Assembly: GCF_936925435.1 (NCBI RefSeq)
Contig: NZ_CAKZHQ010000022.1
Span: forward strand, 124,001 to 188,000
DNA from: an uncultured Ramlibacter sp.
GTDB taxonomy: Bacteria > Pseudomonadota > Gammaproteobacteria > Burkholderiales > Burkholderiaceae_C
Direction: 5' to 3'
Length of the DNA: 64,000 nt
The position numbers and the translations under genes were made by a program. A model generated the notes under the pieces. That model was not told the DNA's origin. It was given only the letters and a program-made list of their open reading frames with translations, and made no database searches. Below, piece after piece: positions 9,509-20,924 of this stretch (position 1 is its first letter; every line of letters begins with the position of its first letter).

Positions 9509-11179
9509 TTAATCCATGGACATGGTGGCGATGTCGATGAACCAGCTTTGCGGCTGGACCACGCCCTTGACCTTGGCGCTGATGGCGCGCGGGCCGACGT
9601 CATGGGCGATCCAGACGAAGGGCGCGTCTTCGACGATGCGCGCGTGCAGCTTTGCCAGCGCGGCGTCGCGCGCCTTGTCGTCGAAGGCATTGCGCGCATC
9701 CGCCACCAGCTTGTCGACTTCCGCGTTGCCGAAGTAGCCCCAGTTGTTGCTGACCGGCGGGAAGGTCTTGGTGCTGACGAAGCGCACCATCGCGAAGAAC
9801 GGGTCCATCGCGGCGAAGCTCACGTTGATGGCGTTGGCGCCGTTGGCCGAGGGATCCTTCGCGCCCTTGCGCCAGTTGGTGAACAAGGTGTTCCACTCGA
9901 TCACGTCGAACTGCACGTCGAAGCCACAGGCCTTGAGCGACTGCTGCACGAACTCGTTCATCGGCAGGGGCTGCATCTGGCCGGAACCGCTGGCGGAGAT
10001 CTGCACCTTGACCTTCAAGGGCTTGGCAGTGCTGTGGCCTGCCTCGGCCATCAGCTTGCGAGCCGCTTCCGGGTCGTACTTGATGTCGAACTTCGGGTTG
10101 CCCCACCACGGATGGCCCGGCGGCACCGTGCCCTTGGGAATGGCCATCATGCCGCCCAGCAGCTTGAGCATGCCGGTGCGGTCGACGCAGAGGTTGGCGG
10201 CCTGGCGCACCCGCTTGTCCAGCCAGGGCGAGCCGTCCGCGAAGGACAGCTGCCACGGCCACACGTGGGGTTGCTGGTTGAAGTACATCTTGAAGCCGCG
10301 GGACTGGATCGGGCCCATGGCGTCGGGGGACGGCGCCTCGATCCAGTCGACCTGGCCGGACAGCAGGGCCGCGGTGCGGGCATTGGCCTCGGGCATGGGC
10401 AGCATCACAACGCGGTCGATCTTGGGTGTGCGCAGGGGGTCCCAGTAGGCCTTGTTGGCCACCACTTCGAGCCGCTCGCGCGGCACGAAGCGCACCATCT
10501 TGAACGGTCCGCTGCCCGAAGCGTCCGCAGCGAAAGCCGTCCATGCGGTCTTGGCCTTGTCGGTCGGCGTGGCGCCGGCAGCGGCGTCGAACTTCTTTTG
10601 CCAGTGCACCGGGCTGGCCATGAACAGGTTCGTCAGGTTCAGGGGCAGGAAGGCATCGGGCTCGGTGGTGGTCAGTTCCACGCTCAGGTTGTCGATCTTG
10701 CGGGCGCTTTTGAGCGTCGGCATGCGCGAGGCGGTGACGCCCACCTGGCTGGCGTCGAAATGCGGCGCGTCCTTGTCCAGCACCTTGCGCACGTTCCACA
10801 CCACGGCGTCGGCATTGAACTCGGAGCCGTCGTGGAACTTCACGCCCGGGCGCAGCTTGAAGACCCACTTGGTCTTGTCCTTGGCATCAACCGCCCAGGC
10901 CGTGGCCAGGCCGGGAATGATCACGCTGGCCCGGTCGGACTTGGACAAATCCCAGTGCGTCAGCGCGTCGTACATGGGGATGCCGGTGAAGCGGTTGCCC
11001 TCGAAACCCTGGTCCGGCTGGCCCAGCGTGCGCGGAATGTCGGCCGCCGTCATGGCGATGCGCAAGACCTTGTCCTGGGCCAGCAGGACGGGCGAGGCAA
11101 AGGTGGCGAGCACGCCGGCAGCAAGCGCGATGGCACGGGCCGGTTTGGACAGGCTTGGGAGGGCGGCGGACAGGATCAT
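9509..11179 (-). CDS. Peptide/opine ABC transporter substrate-binding protein (SBP family 5)
   Basis: A 556-residue periplasmic binding protein of the DppA/OppA family. Starting at the ATG at 11179 (GGAG about 7 bases upstream) gives a clean Sec signal ending LATFASPVLLAQ before DKVLRIAM. Family landmarks include WVFKLRPGVKFHDGSEFNADAV and the later GYFGNAEVDKLV region. The upstream extension of the frame has no family similarity and is excluded. This is the first gene of the operon SBP-B-C-F-D-amidohydrolase. The bound ligand is unknown; the terminal amidohydrolase hints at an N-carbamoyl or amide-bearing compound, as inference. Confidence 0.92.
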   Translation of the reverse strand: MILSAALPSLSKPARAIALAAGVLATFASPVLLAQDKVLRIAMTAADIPRTLGQPDQGFEGNRFTGIPMYDALTHWDLSKSDRASVIIPGLATAWAVDAKDKTKWVFKLRPGVKFHDGSEFNADAVVWNVRKVLDKDAPHFDASQVGVTASRMPTLKSARKIDNLSVELTTTEPDAFLPLNLTNLFMASPVHWQKKFDAAAGATPTDKAKTAWTAFAADASGSGPFKMVRFVPRERLEVVANKAYWDPLRTPKIDRVVMLPMPEANARTAALLSGQVDWIEAPSPDAMGPIQSRGFKMYFNQQPHVWPWQLSFADGSPWLDKRVRQAANLCVDRTGMLKLLGGMMAIPKGTVPPGHPWWGNPKFDIKYDPEAARKLMAEAGHSTAKPLKVKVQISASGSGQMQPLPMNEFVQQSLKACGFDVQFDVIEWNTLFTNWRKGAKDPSANGANAINVSFAAMDPFFAMVRFVSTKTFPPVSNNWGYFGNAEVDKLVADARNAFDDKARDAALAKLHARIVEDAPFVWIAHDVGPRAISAKVKGVVQPQSWFIDIATMSMD

Positions 11180-11433
11180 CGGGGCTCCAGAGTTGAGGCT
11201 GACGCGGTGTCCGGCATGGGGTTTCCGCTTGGGATCAGCTACAGCTCCTAAGCAACGGCTGTGCCATGAGCGCCCGTTCTCACCAAACATCGGCGACAAG
11301 CATCCGCGCACGCCTTCGGAGGCCGGCGCACCAGCAAGACGCAAATCCCGCTGGTGGCGCACCAGGAAGGCCACTGGGGCCCAACAGCGTCTGGGATAAT
11401 CTGCCAACGCCTCTCCCTACCCTCTCAAAAGCC

Positions 11434-12984
11434 ATGACGACCATCAAAGCCAACGATCTGATCGAGTCGATCTCCGCCGCCCTGCAGTACATCAGCTACT
11501 ACCACCCGGCCGACTACATCGCCCACCTGGCGCGCGCCTACGAGCGCGAGCAAAGCCCGGCGTCCAAGGATGCGATCGCCCAGATCCTGACCAACAGCCG
11601 CATGAGCGCCACCGGCCACCGGCCCATCTGCCAGGACACGGGCATCGTCAACGTCTTCCTCAAGGTCGGCATGGATGTGCGCTGGGAAGGCTTCACCGGC
11701 AGCCTGGACGACGCCATCAACGAAGGCGTGCGCCGCGGCTACAACCACCCGGACAACACCTTGCGCGCCTCGGTCGTGGCCGACCCGCAGTTCGCCCGCA
11801 AGAACACCAAGGACAACACGCCGGCGGTGATCTTCACCGAGCTGGTCCCCGGCGACAAGCTGGACATCACGGTGGCGGCCAAGGGCGGAGGCAGCGAGAA
11901 CAAGAGCAAGATGATCATGCTCAACCCGGGCGACTCGGTGGTTGACTGGGTGCTCAAGACCGTGCCCACCATGGGCGCCGGCTGGTGCCCGCCGGGCATG
12001 CTGGGCATCGGCATCGGCGGCACGGCCGAAAAGGCCGTGCTGATGGCCAAGGAATCGCTGATGGACGACATCGACATGTACGAGCTGCAGGCCAAGTCCT
12101 CGCGCGGCGAGGCGCTGGACAAGGTCGAGGAGATGCGCCTGGAGCTGTACGAGAAGGTCAACGCCCTGGGCATCGGCGCGCAGGGCCTGGGCGGCCTGAC
12201 CACGGTGCTGGACATCAAGATCAAGCTCTACCCCACGCACGCGGCCAGCAAGCCTGTGGCCATGATCCCCAACTGCGCGGCGACCCGCCATGCGCACTTC
12301 GTCATGGACGGATCGGGCCCGGTCTACCTGGACGCGCCCTCGTTGGACCTGTGGCCCGACGTCAACTGGGAGCCCGACTACAAGAAGAGCAAGAAGGTCG
12401 ACCTCAACACCTTGAGCAAGGAAGAAGTCGCCAGCTGGAAGCCGGGCGACACCCTGCTCCTGAACGGCAAGATGCTGACCGGCCGCGACGCCGCCCACAA
12501 GCGCATCCAGGACATGCTGGCCAAGGGCGAGCAGTTGCCGGTGGACTTCGCCAACCGCGTCATCTACTACGTCGGTCCGGTCGATCCCATCAAGGGCGAG
12601 GCCGTGGGCCCGGCCGGCCCCACCACGGCCACCCGCATGGACGGCTTCACCGAGATGATGCTGGCCCAGACCGGCCTGATCGCCATGGTGGGCAAGGCCG
12701 AGCGCGGCCCGGTCGCCATCGAGGCCATCCGCAAGCACAAGAGCGCCTACCTGATGGCCGTGGGCGGCGCCGCCTACCTGGTGTCCAAGGCCATCAAGAC
12801 CGCCAAGGTCGTGGGTTTTGCCGACCTGGGCATGGAAGCCATCTACGAGTTCGACATGGTCGACATGCCGGTGACCGTGGCTGTGGATGCCGGAGGCACC
12901 AGCGCCCACATCACCGGCCCGGCCGAGTGGCAAAAGCGCATCGCCACCGGCGAGTTCAAGAACATCCCGGTCGCCGCTGCCTGA
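11434..12984 (+). CDS. Fumarate hydratase class I (Fe-S)
   Basis: A 516-residue class I fumarase, the oxygen-sensitive [4Fe-4S] enzyme unrelated to FumC. Cluster cysteines sit in ICQDTGIVNVF, WCPPGMLGIGIGG and MIPNCAATRHAHF. The C-terminal beta domain (KGEAVGPAGPTTATRM) is fused in the same chain, as in FumA/FumB. The start is the ATG at 11434, because homology begins with the alpha-domain helix after MTTIKANDLIESI. GGATAAT ending at 11400 could be a -10 element, but no good -35 is seen. It overlaps nothing and is followed 2 bp later by murI. Confidence 0.95.
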   Translation: MTTIKANDLIESISAALQYISYYHPADYIAHLARAYEREQSPASKDAIAQILTNSRMSATGHRPICQDTGIVNVFLKVGMDVRWEGFTGSLDDAINEGVRRGYNHPDNTLRASVVADPQFARKNTKDNTPAVIFTELVPGDKLDITVAAKGGGSENKSKMIMLNPGDSVVDWVLKTVPTMGAGWCPPGMLGIGIGGTAEKAVLMAKESLMDDIDMYELQAKSSRGEALDKVEEMRLELYEKVNALGIGAQGLGGLTTVLDIKIKLYPTHAASKPVAMIPNCAATRHAHFVMDGSGPVYLDAPSLDLWPDVNWEPDYKKSKKVDLNTLSKEEVASWKPGDTLLLNGKMLTGRDAAHKRIQDMLAKGEQLPVDFANRVIYYVGPVDPIKGEAVGPAGPTTATRMDGFTEMMLAQTGLIAMVGKAERGPVAIEAIRKHKSAYLMAVGGAAYLVSKAIKTAKVVGFADLGMEAIYEFDMVDMPVTVAVDAGGTSAHITGPAEWQKRIATGEFKNIPVAAA

Positions 12985-12986
12985 CG

Positions 12987-13805
12987 ATGCGCGCTGGCGC
13001 CGCCGCCGCACCCATCGGCAGCATCACGAGCGCCGATCGGCCGATCGGCGTGTTCGACAGCGGTGTCGGCGGCTTGAGCGTGCTCAGGGCGCTGCGCGCC
13101 GAATTACCGCAGGAAGACTTCGTCTACTTCGCCGACAGCGGCAACGCGCCGTATGGCGAGCGTGACGACGCCTTCGTGGCCCAGCGCTCGCAGGCCATTG
13201 CACAGCAACTGCGCGAAGAGCACGGCATCAAGGCCCTGGTCGTGGCCTGCAACACGGCGACAGCCGCAGCCGTGCACCTGCTGCGCGCCGGCCATCCCGG
13301 ACTGCCCCTGGTCGGCGTCGAGCCTGCGCTCAAGCCGGCGGCGGCACGCAGCCGCACCCGGCGCATCGCCGTGCTGGCCACGCGCGGCACGCTGGCCTCG
13401 GCCAAATTTGCAGCGTTGCATGCCTCGCTGCGCGATGAAGCAGAGTTCCTGCTCCAGCCCTGCGACGGCCTGGCCGCTGCCATCGAAGCCGACGACGCTA
13501 CAAAAATCAGAGCGCTCTGCGAAGAATACACGCGGGCTAGCGGCCGATTTGGCTCCAAAAATGGGCAAATCGACAGCCTGGTGCTCGGTTGCACCCACTA
13601 CCCCTTTGCCGCGAACCATTTCGCCGAATTGGCCGGACCGGAGGTGGCCTTGATCGAGACCGGCGAGCCGGTGGCGCGCCAGACCCGGCGCCTGCTGGGA
13701 GCCGCCGGCCTGCTGCGCACGCAAGGCGTGGGCAGCATCACGCTGCAGGCCAGCGCTGGGCAGGCAGCCCTGCACGCCACCGCCACGCGCTGGCTGGGCC
13801 GCTAG
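12987..13805 (+). CDS. murI: Glutamate racemase
   Basis: A 272-residue racemase making D-glutamate for peptidoglycan. The catalytic regions are clear: FDSGVGGLSVL at the N-terminus, VVACNTATAA with the first catalytic Cys, and LGCTHYPF with the second. The ATG lies 2 bases after the fumarase stop, so the two genes are probably cotranscribed. Odd point: the stretch just before LGCTHYPF (about residues 171-193, DATKIRALCEEYTRASGRFG) is encoded by a copy of an interspersed DNA repeat read in frame. Total length stays within the family range, so the enzyme is probably functional. The stop overlaps the convergent MFS gene by 4 bases. Confidence 0.95.
   Translation: MRAGAAAAPIGSITSADRPIGVFDSGVGGLSVLRALRAELPQEDFVYFADSGNAPYGERDDAFVAQRSQAIAQQLREEHGIKALVVACNTATAAAVHLLRAGHPGLPLVGVEPALKPAAARSRTRRIAVLATRGTLASAKFAALHASLRDEAEFLLQPCDGLAAAIEADDATKIRALCEEYTRASGRFGSKNGQIDSLVLGCTHYPFAANHFAELAGPEVALIETGEPVARQTRRLLGAAGLLRTQGVGSITLQASAGQAALHATATRWLGR
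13497..13564 (+). repeat. Interspersed repeat, copy 1 (inside murI)
   Basis: Counting from the G of GCTA as position 1, AGC occupies 15-17, GGGCTA 38-43 and GGCCGATTTGGC 46-57. The same spacing occurs at 25582-25642 (plus) and 45605-45666 (minus). Here the element is translated as part of MurI without a frame break. Confidence 0.75.
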
Positions 13806-15103
13806 GGGGCCTGCAAGGCCGCGGCGCGGCCGCGTGCCACGTCCACCTTCAGCAGCAGCACCAGGCCGACGAAGAACAGCACCGTGGTCGAGAGGATGGC
13901 GATGCGCTGGTTGCCGCCGGTCGCCCAGGCAATGGCGCCGTAGCTCAGGGGGCCGATCACGCTGGCCAGGCGGATGGCGAAGGTCCACAGGCCGAAGAAC
14001 TCGCCCAGCTGCCTGGGCGGCGCAAACAGACCGGCCATGGCACGGCCGGCCGACTGGCTGGAGCCCATGCACAGGCCGGCGATGGCGGCGGCCCACCAGA
14101 ACTGGCCCTTGCTGGTGCTGACAGCGGCGATCACGCAGGTGGCGATCCAGCCGACCAGGGTGCTGCCCAGGGCCAGCTTGTGGCCGATACGGTCCTGCAG
14201 GTAGCCCCAGGCGAAGGCGCCGCCGGCGGCCGCCAGGTTGAGCACGAAGATCAGCACCATGGTCTCCTGCGGCTCGAAGCCGATCACCTGCTCGGCGTAG
14301 ATGGCCGCCAGCGTGATCGCCACCGCCACGCCGCCCTGGTAGAACACCGCGCAGGCCAGCAGCCACATGAAGTCTCGGTAGCGCCGGGCCTGGCGGAAAG
14401 TCTGCTGCAACTGGCGCAGCGAGGCCTGCAGGCCGCTCTGCTGTGCGGCCGCGGGATTGGGCTGGGCACGCTCGCTCAGCAGCCAGAATGTCACCAGCGA
14501 GGCCGAGCCGTAGATGGCGGCCGTCAGCAGCACCGTCACCGGCACGAAGCTGCTGGCGGGAATGCCCTGTTTTTGCGCCCACAGCACGTAGCCAAGGCTG
14601 ATGCCCAGGGCCAGCATGCCGCCGAAGTAACCGAAGCCCCAACCCCAGCCGCTGACCTTGCCCAGCGACTCAGGCCGCGCCAGCTCCGGCAGGAAGGCCG
14701 CCGTCAGCGATTCGCCCCAGGCATAGAAGGTGTTGGACAAGATGATGAGCGCCACCGCCAACGCCACCGAGCCGGTGCCGGCCAGGGCCAGGGCCGCGGT
14801 GCTGAGCACGCATCCGGCCGTCACCATCATCAGCAGCTTCTTTTTGGCGGCGCGCAGGTCGGCCCAGGCGCCCAGGCTGGGCATGGTGAGCATGACGATG
14901 GCGTAGGAGGTGCTCAGAGCCGCCGTCCAGGCAAACGTGGCCCACTCGGCCTTTTGCGCGATCCCGCCGACGAAGTAGGCGGCGAACACGGCGGTGATGA
15001 TCACCGTGGTGTAGCCCGAGTTGGCGAAGTCGTACATCGCCCAGCCGAACACCTCGCGCCGGCGCACGCCGGGATTGAGAGCTTCCCTGGAAAAAAGGGC
15101 CAC
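13802..15103 (-). CDS. MFS transporter, UMF1/Atg22-like
   Basis: A 433-residue polytopic membrane protein. The N-terminal motif REVFGWAMYDFANSGYTTVI is the recognised opening of the UMF1 (Atg22-like) branch of the major facilitator superfamily. About twelve hydrophobic segments follow, with a loop pair of basic residues (RAAKKKLLMM) between helices 2 and 3. Substrates of this branch in bacteria are mostly undefined; yeast Atg22 exports amino acids from the vacuole. It is convergent with murI, with 4-bp overlapping ends. No operon partner is seen. Confidence 0.85.
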   Translation of the reverse strand: MALFSREALNPGVRRREVFGWAMYDFANSGYTTVIITAVFAAYFVGGIAQKAEWATFAWTAALSTSYAIVMLTMPSLGAWADLRAAKKKLLMMVTAGCVLSTAALALAGTGSVALAVALIILSNTFYAWGESLTAAFLPELARPESLGKVSGWGWGFGYFGGMLALGISLGYVLWAQKQGIPASSFVPVTVLLTAAIYGSASLVTFWLLSERAQPNPAAAQQSGLQASLRQLQQTFRQARRYRDFMWLLACAVFYQGGVAVAITLAAIYAEQVIGFEPQETMVLIFVLNLAAAGGAFAWGYLQDRIGHKLALGSTLVGWIATCVIAAVSTSKGQFWWAAAIAGLCMGSSQSAGRAMAGLFAPPRQLGEFFGLWTFAIRLASVIGPLSYGAIAWATGGNQRIAILSTTVLFFVGLVLLLKVDVARGRAAALQAP

Positions 15104-15160
15104 GCTGCGTCTCCTTGGTTGGAGCGCAGCATAGCCCAGGCCGGTGACGGCCCGGCCGGA

Positions 15161-15787
15161 TCAGTGCAGGTGGCGCGGGCGGCGTCCGCCGCCGTGGCCT
15201 CCGCCGGTCCCACCGCTGCCGCGCGGCGGGCGGCCGATCTCCAGCGAGTTGACCAGGGCGTCAAAGCGCTGGCTGAAGAGCTTGTCGATCTCGCCGACCA
15301 CGCCGCCCAATTCGGCGCCGTCGAAATGGCGCTCCATCAGGTTGACCACGTCCTCGACCAGCAGGTCGCGCTGCACCTGCATGATGGCCGCCGGATTGGG
15401 CCCGACGAACAGCATGATGAAGTCGTCGCGCGATTCGGCCTCGGGGCGCTCTTCTTCCTCGTCGAACTCGGCGTCGTAGAAGGTCACCTCGATCGCGGCG
15501 CCCTGATCGGCCAGTTCGTTCAGGCTCATGCACATTTCGTCGAGCGACTGGCGGAAGTCCTCGTCACCCGGCAGCGTCCAGCACATGGTCAGCAGGTGCT
15601 TGGCGGCGTCGAACTTCAGGCCCGACTCTTCCTCGTAGGTGCTTTCGGCGGCGTCGGCCAGCGATTTGGCGCCGGCGTACTTCCACAGCGGTTTGAGGGC
15701 CTCCTGCAGCTGGGCGAAGCTCACATCGGCGCGCAGAGGCACATCGCCGTGGACGTGGATTTCAAAAGGGGCGTTGTAGTTGGACAT
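15161..15787 (-). CDS. Conserved hypothetical acidic protein with Gly/Arg/His tail
   Basis: A 208-residue cytoplasmic protein with no recognised catalytic motif. The body is acidic (FDEEEERPEAESRDD) and looks like a compact alpha/beta domain (FEIHVHGDVPL at the start, FIMLFVGPNPAAIMQVQRD in the middle). The last 25 residues are low-complexity glycine, arginine and histidine. I think related proteins occur next to tRNA genes in other Burkholderiales, but I cannot check. It sits just downstream (in its own direction) of the tRNA-Leu/Cys/Gly cluster. No function is proposed. Confidence 0.8.
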   Translation of the reverse strand: MSNYNAPFEIHVHGDVPLRADVSFAQLQEALKPLWKYAGAKSLADAAESTYEEESGLKFDAAKHLLTMCWTLPGDEDFRQSLDEMCMSLNELADQGAAIEVTFYDAEFDEEEERPEAESRDDFIMLFVGPNPAAIMQVQRDLLVEDVVNLMERHFDGAELGGVVGEIDKLFSQRFDALVNSLEIGRPPRGSGGTGGGHGGGRRPRHLH

Positions 15788-15801
15788 GTTCGTACTCCGG
15801 C

Positions 15802-15893
15802 TGGTGCCTCGAGCCGGGCTTGAACCGGCACGCCCCCTTGCGGGTAGCGGCGGATTTTAAGTCCGCTGTGTCTACCAATTTCACCATCGAGGC
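15802..15893 (-). tRNA. tRNA-Leu(TAA)
   Basis: The minus strand folds as a class II tRNA: acceptor GCCTCGA paired to TCGAGGC, D-arm with TTGGTAGAC, anticodon stem GCGGA/TCCGC around loop CTTAAAA giving anticodon TAA, a long variable arm (CTACCCGCAAGGGGGCGT) and T-arm GGTTCAAGCC. The 3' CCA is encoded at 15802-15804. Confidence 0.96.
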
Positions 15894-15910
15894 TTCGAGC
15901 CCAATGTAAG

Positions 15911-15947
15911 ACAAAACAGCCCCGGCAACCTGGGTTGTCGGGGCTGT
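15911..15947 (-). terminator. U-tailed hairpin between tRNA-Cys and tRNA-Leu
   Basis: On the minus strand, ACAGCCCCG-A-CAACC pairs with GGTTG-C-CGGGGCTGT around a short loop, followed by TTTTGT. It looks like an intrinsic terminator 3' of tRNA-Cys, yet tRNA-Leu begins only about 20 bases later, so read-through or RNA processing is also possible. Confidence 0.7.
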
Positions 15948-15952
15948 ATGTC

Positions 15953-16026
15953 TGGAGGCGCGACCCAGAGTTGAACTGGGCTAGCCGGATTTGCAATCCG
16001 GTGCATAACCGCTTTGCTATCGCGCC
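15953..16026 (-). tRNA. tRNA-Cys(GCA)
   Basis: A 74-nt cloverleaf on the minus strand: acceptor GGCGCGA with TCGCGCC, D-loop AAGCGGTTATGC, anticodon stem CCGGA/TCCGG with loop TTGCAAA (anticodon GCA), T-arm CAGTTCAACTCTGG, and discriminator T followed by encoded CCA. Confidence 0.96.
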
Positions 16027-16050
16027 CGAATCCGTTCGCTGTTGCCGCAT

Positions 16051-16078
16051 GAAAAAGGGAAGCCGAAGCTTCCCTTTT
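16051..16078 (-). terminator. U-tailed UUCG-tetraloop hairpin between tRNA-Gly and tRNA-Cys
   Basis: An 11-bp stem AAAAGGGAAGC/GCTTCCCTTTT closed by C(TTCG)G on the minus strand, with the T-run continuing after the stem. A very stable intrinsic-terminator shape only about 25 bases before the tRNA-Cys 5' end. Confidence 0.7.
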
Positions 16079-16093
16079 ACCGGTTCTACCGGC

Positions 16094-16114
16094 AAAAGCA
16101 GCACTGCTGCTTTT
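16094..16114 (-). terminator. Second hairpin 3' of tRNA-Gly
   Basis: AAAAGCAGCA-G-TGCTGCTTTT on the minus strand, six bases after the tRNA-Gly CCA. The stem ends in TTTT, so it is a plausible terminator or a protective 3' structure. Confidence 0.6.
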
Positions 16115-16120
16115 GAAATA

Positions 16121-16196
16121 TGGAGCGGGAAAAGAGTCTCGAACTCTCGACCTCAACCTTGGCAAGGTTGCGCTCTACCAACTGAGCTATTCCCGC
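16121..16196 (-). tRNA. tRNA-Gly(GCC)
   Basis: A 76-nt cloverleaf on the minus strand: acceptor GCGGGAA with TTCCCGC, D-loop AGTTGGTAGAG, anticodon stem CAACC/GGTTG around TTGCCAA (anticodon GCC), T-arm GAGTTCGAGACTC, discriminator T and encoded CCA. Confidence 0.96.
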
Positions 16197-16210
16197 ATTT
16201 CGAGCCTCGA

Positions 16211-16240
16211 ATTATAGCGCAATTTTTTGGCTCTTTGCAA
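16211..16240 (-). promoter_or_regulatory. Sigma-70 promoter of tRNA-Gly
   Basis: On the minus strand, TTGCAA (16235-16240) and a perfect TATAAT (16211-16216) are separated by 18 bases. The expected transcription start is 6-8 bases before the tRNA 5' end at 16196. It lies between lon and the tRNA cluster. Confidence 0.75.
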
Positions 16241-16246
16241 CCATCC

Positions 16247-18667
<2,421 letters not shown>

Positions 18668-18692
18668 GGGAATCCTTGTTGTTACCAGTCGA

Positions 18693-18719
18693 ATATGGAC
18701 TGGAATAGGGCATTTTCAA
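18693..18719 (-). promoter_or_regulatory. Candidate sigma-32 (heat-shock) promoter of lon
   Basis: The minus strand carries TTGAAA (18714-18719), 13 bases, then GTCCATAT (18693-18700), resembling the sigma-32 pattern CTTGAAA-N11-16-CCCCATNT. It is about 25 bases before the lon ATG and after the clpX-lon hairpin. The -10 matches only in its second half. Confidence 0.45.
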
Positions 18720-18753
18720 CCCACCCGCGGTCCCCTGCGAGGCTGCGGGTGGG
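18720..18753 (-). terminator. Hairpin between clpX and lon
   Basis: CCCACCCGC pairs perfectly with GCGGGTGGG across a 16-base loop, then TTGAAAA follows on the minus strand. It is a weak intrinsic terminator or processing site; the U-rich tail is poor. Confidence 0.4.
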
Positions 18754-18809
18754 AAGACAAGCAAGATACCACCAGAGGGCAGATCTTCAGGCCCCGATAA
18801 CCGGCTGTT

Positions 18810-20075
<1,266 letters not shown>

Positions 20076-20197
20076 GTGCGCTGTGCCCTCAGAAGGTGTT
20101 TCTCAATGATACCCAAATAGCAAACGGCGCTTCCCCTGTTACAGGGAGCGCCGTTGCGGCTGTGCAACCCGGCGCCCGGCGGCGCCGGCGGCCGGCC

Positions 20198-20806
20198 TCA
20201 GGGACGCTTGGCGATGACCTGGTCGATCAGGCCGTAAGCCTTGGCCTCTTCGGCCTCCAAGAAGTAGTCGCGCTCGGTGTCGTTCTTGATCTTTTCCAGC
20301 GGCTGGCCGGTGCGCTCGGCCAGGATGCGGTTCATCTGGTCCTTGGTGCGCAGGATGTCGCGCGCATGGATCTCGATGTCGGTGGCTTGGCCGCGGGCGC
20401 CGCCCAGCACCTGGTGGATCATGATCTTGGAGTTGGGCAGCGAAAAGCGCTTGCCCTTCTCGCCGGCGGCCAGCAGGAAGGCGCCCATGCTGGCGGCGAA
20501 GCCGCAGCACAGGGTGGACACGGCCGGCTTGATGAAATTCATGGTGTCGAAGATCGCCATGCCGGCCGTGACGCTGCCGCCCGGCGAGTTGATGTAGAAC
20601 GAGATGTCCTTGTCCGGGTTCTCGCTCTCCAGGAACAGCAGCTGCGCCACGATCACGTTGGCGGTCTGGTCGTTGACCTCGCCGACCAAGAAGATCACCC
20701 GCTCCTTGAGCAGGCGCGAGTAGATGTCATAGGACCGCTCGCCGCGGCCCGACTGCTCGATGACCATCGGGATCATGCCGAGGTTCTGGGTCTCAAGTGC
20801 GCTCAT
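20198..20806 (-). CDS. clpP: ATP-dependent Clp protease proteolytic subunit
   Basis: A 202-residue serine peptidase that forms the tetradecameric barrel used by ClpX. The catalytic serine is in GFAASMGAF, the histidine in IMIHQVLGG, and the aspartate further on in the [14 protein letters not shown] region context. The propeptide-like start [33 protein letters not shown] is normal. GGAG precedes the ATG by about 9 bases. GQ at the active-site turn of E. coli ClpP is GF here, which I believe is common in this group. Confidence 0.98.
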   Translation of the reverse strand: MSALETQNLGMIPMVIEQSGRGERSYDIYSRLLKERVIFLVGEVNDQTANVIVAQLLFLESENPDKDISFYINSPGGSVTAGMAIFDTMNFIKPAVSTLCCGFAASMGAFLLAAGEKGKRFSLPNSKIMIHQVLGGARGQATDIEIHARDILRTKDQMNRILAERTGQPLEKIKNDTERDYFLEAEEAKAYGLIDQVIAKRP

Positions 20807-20924
20807 GGAATGCTCCGTTTCGTTACGCCTACTGTATCCAAAAAGGATTTGGGGCCGGGATGGCCTTTGACAAGACCGTCCGGCCCCAGCGGGGACGCGG
20901 CCCTCAGGCCGCGTTGTCCTGCGT

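Noticed and set aside
20198-20806. ClpP active-site variant (GF instead of GQ before AASMGAF)
   Set aside because: Catalytic Ser and His regions are intact, and I believe the variation is normal in this bacterial group.
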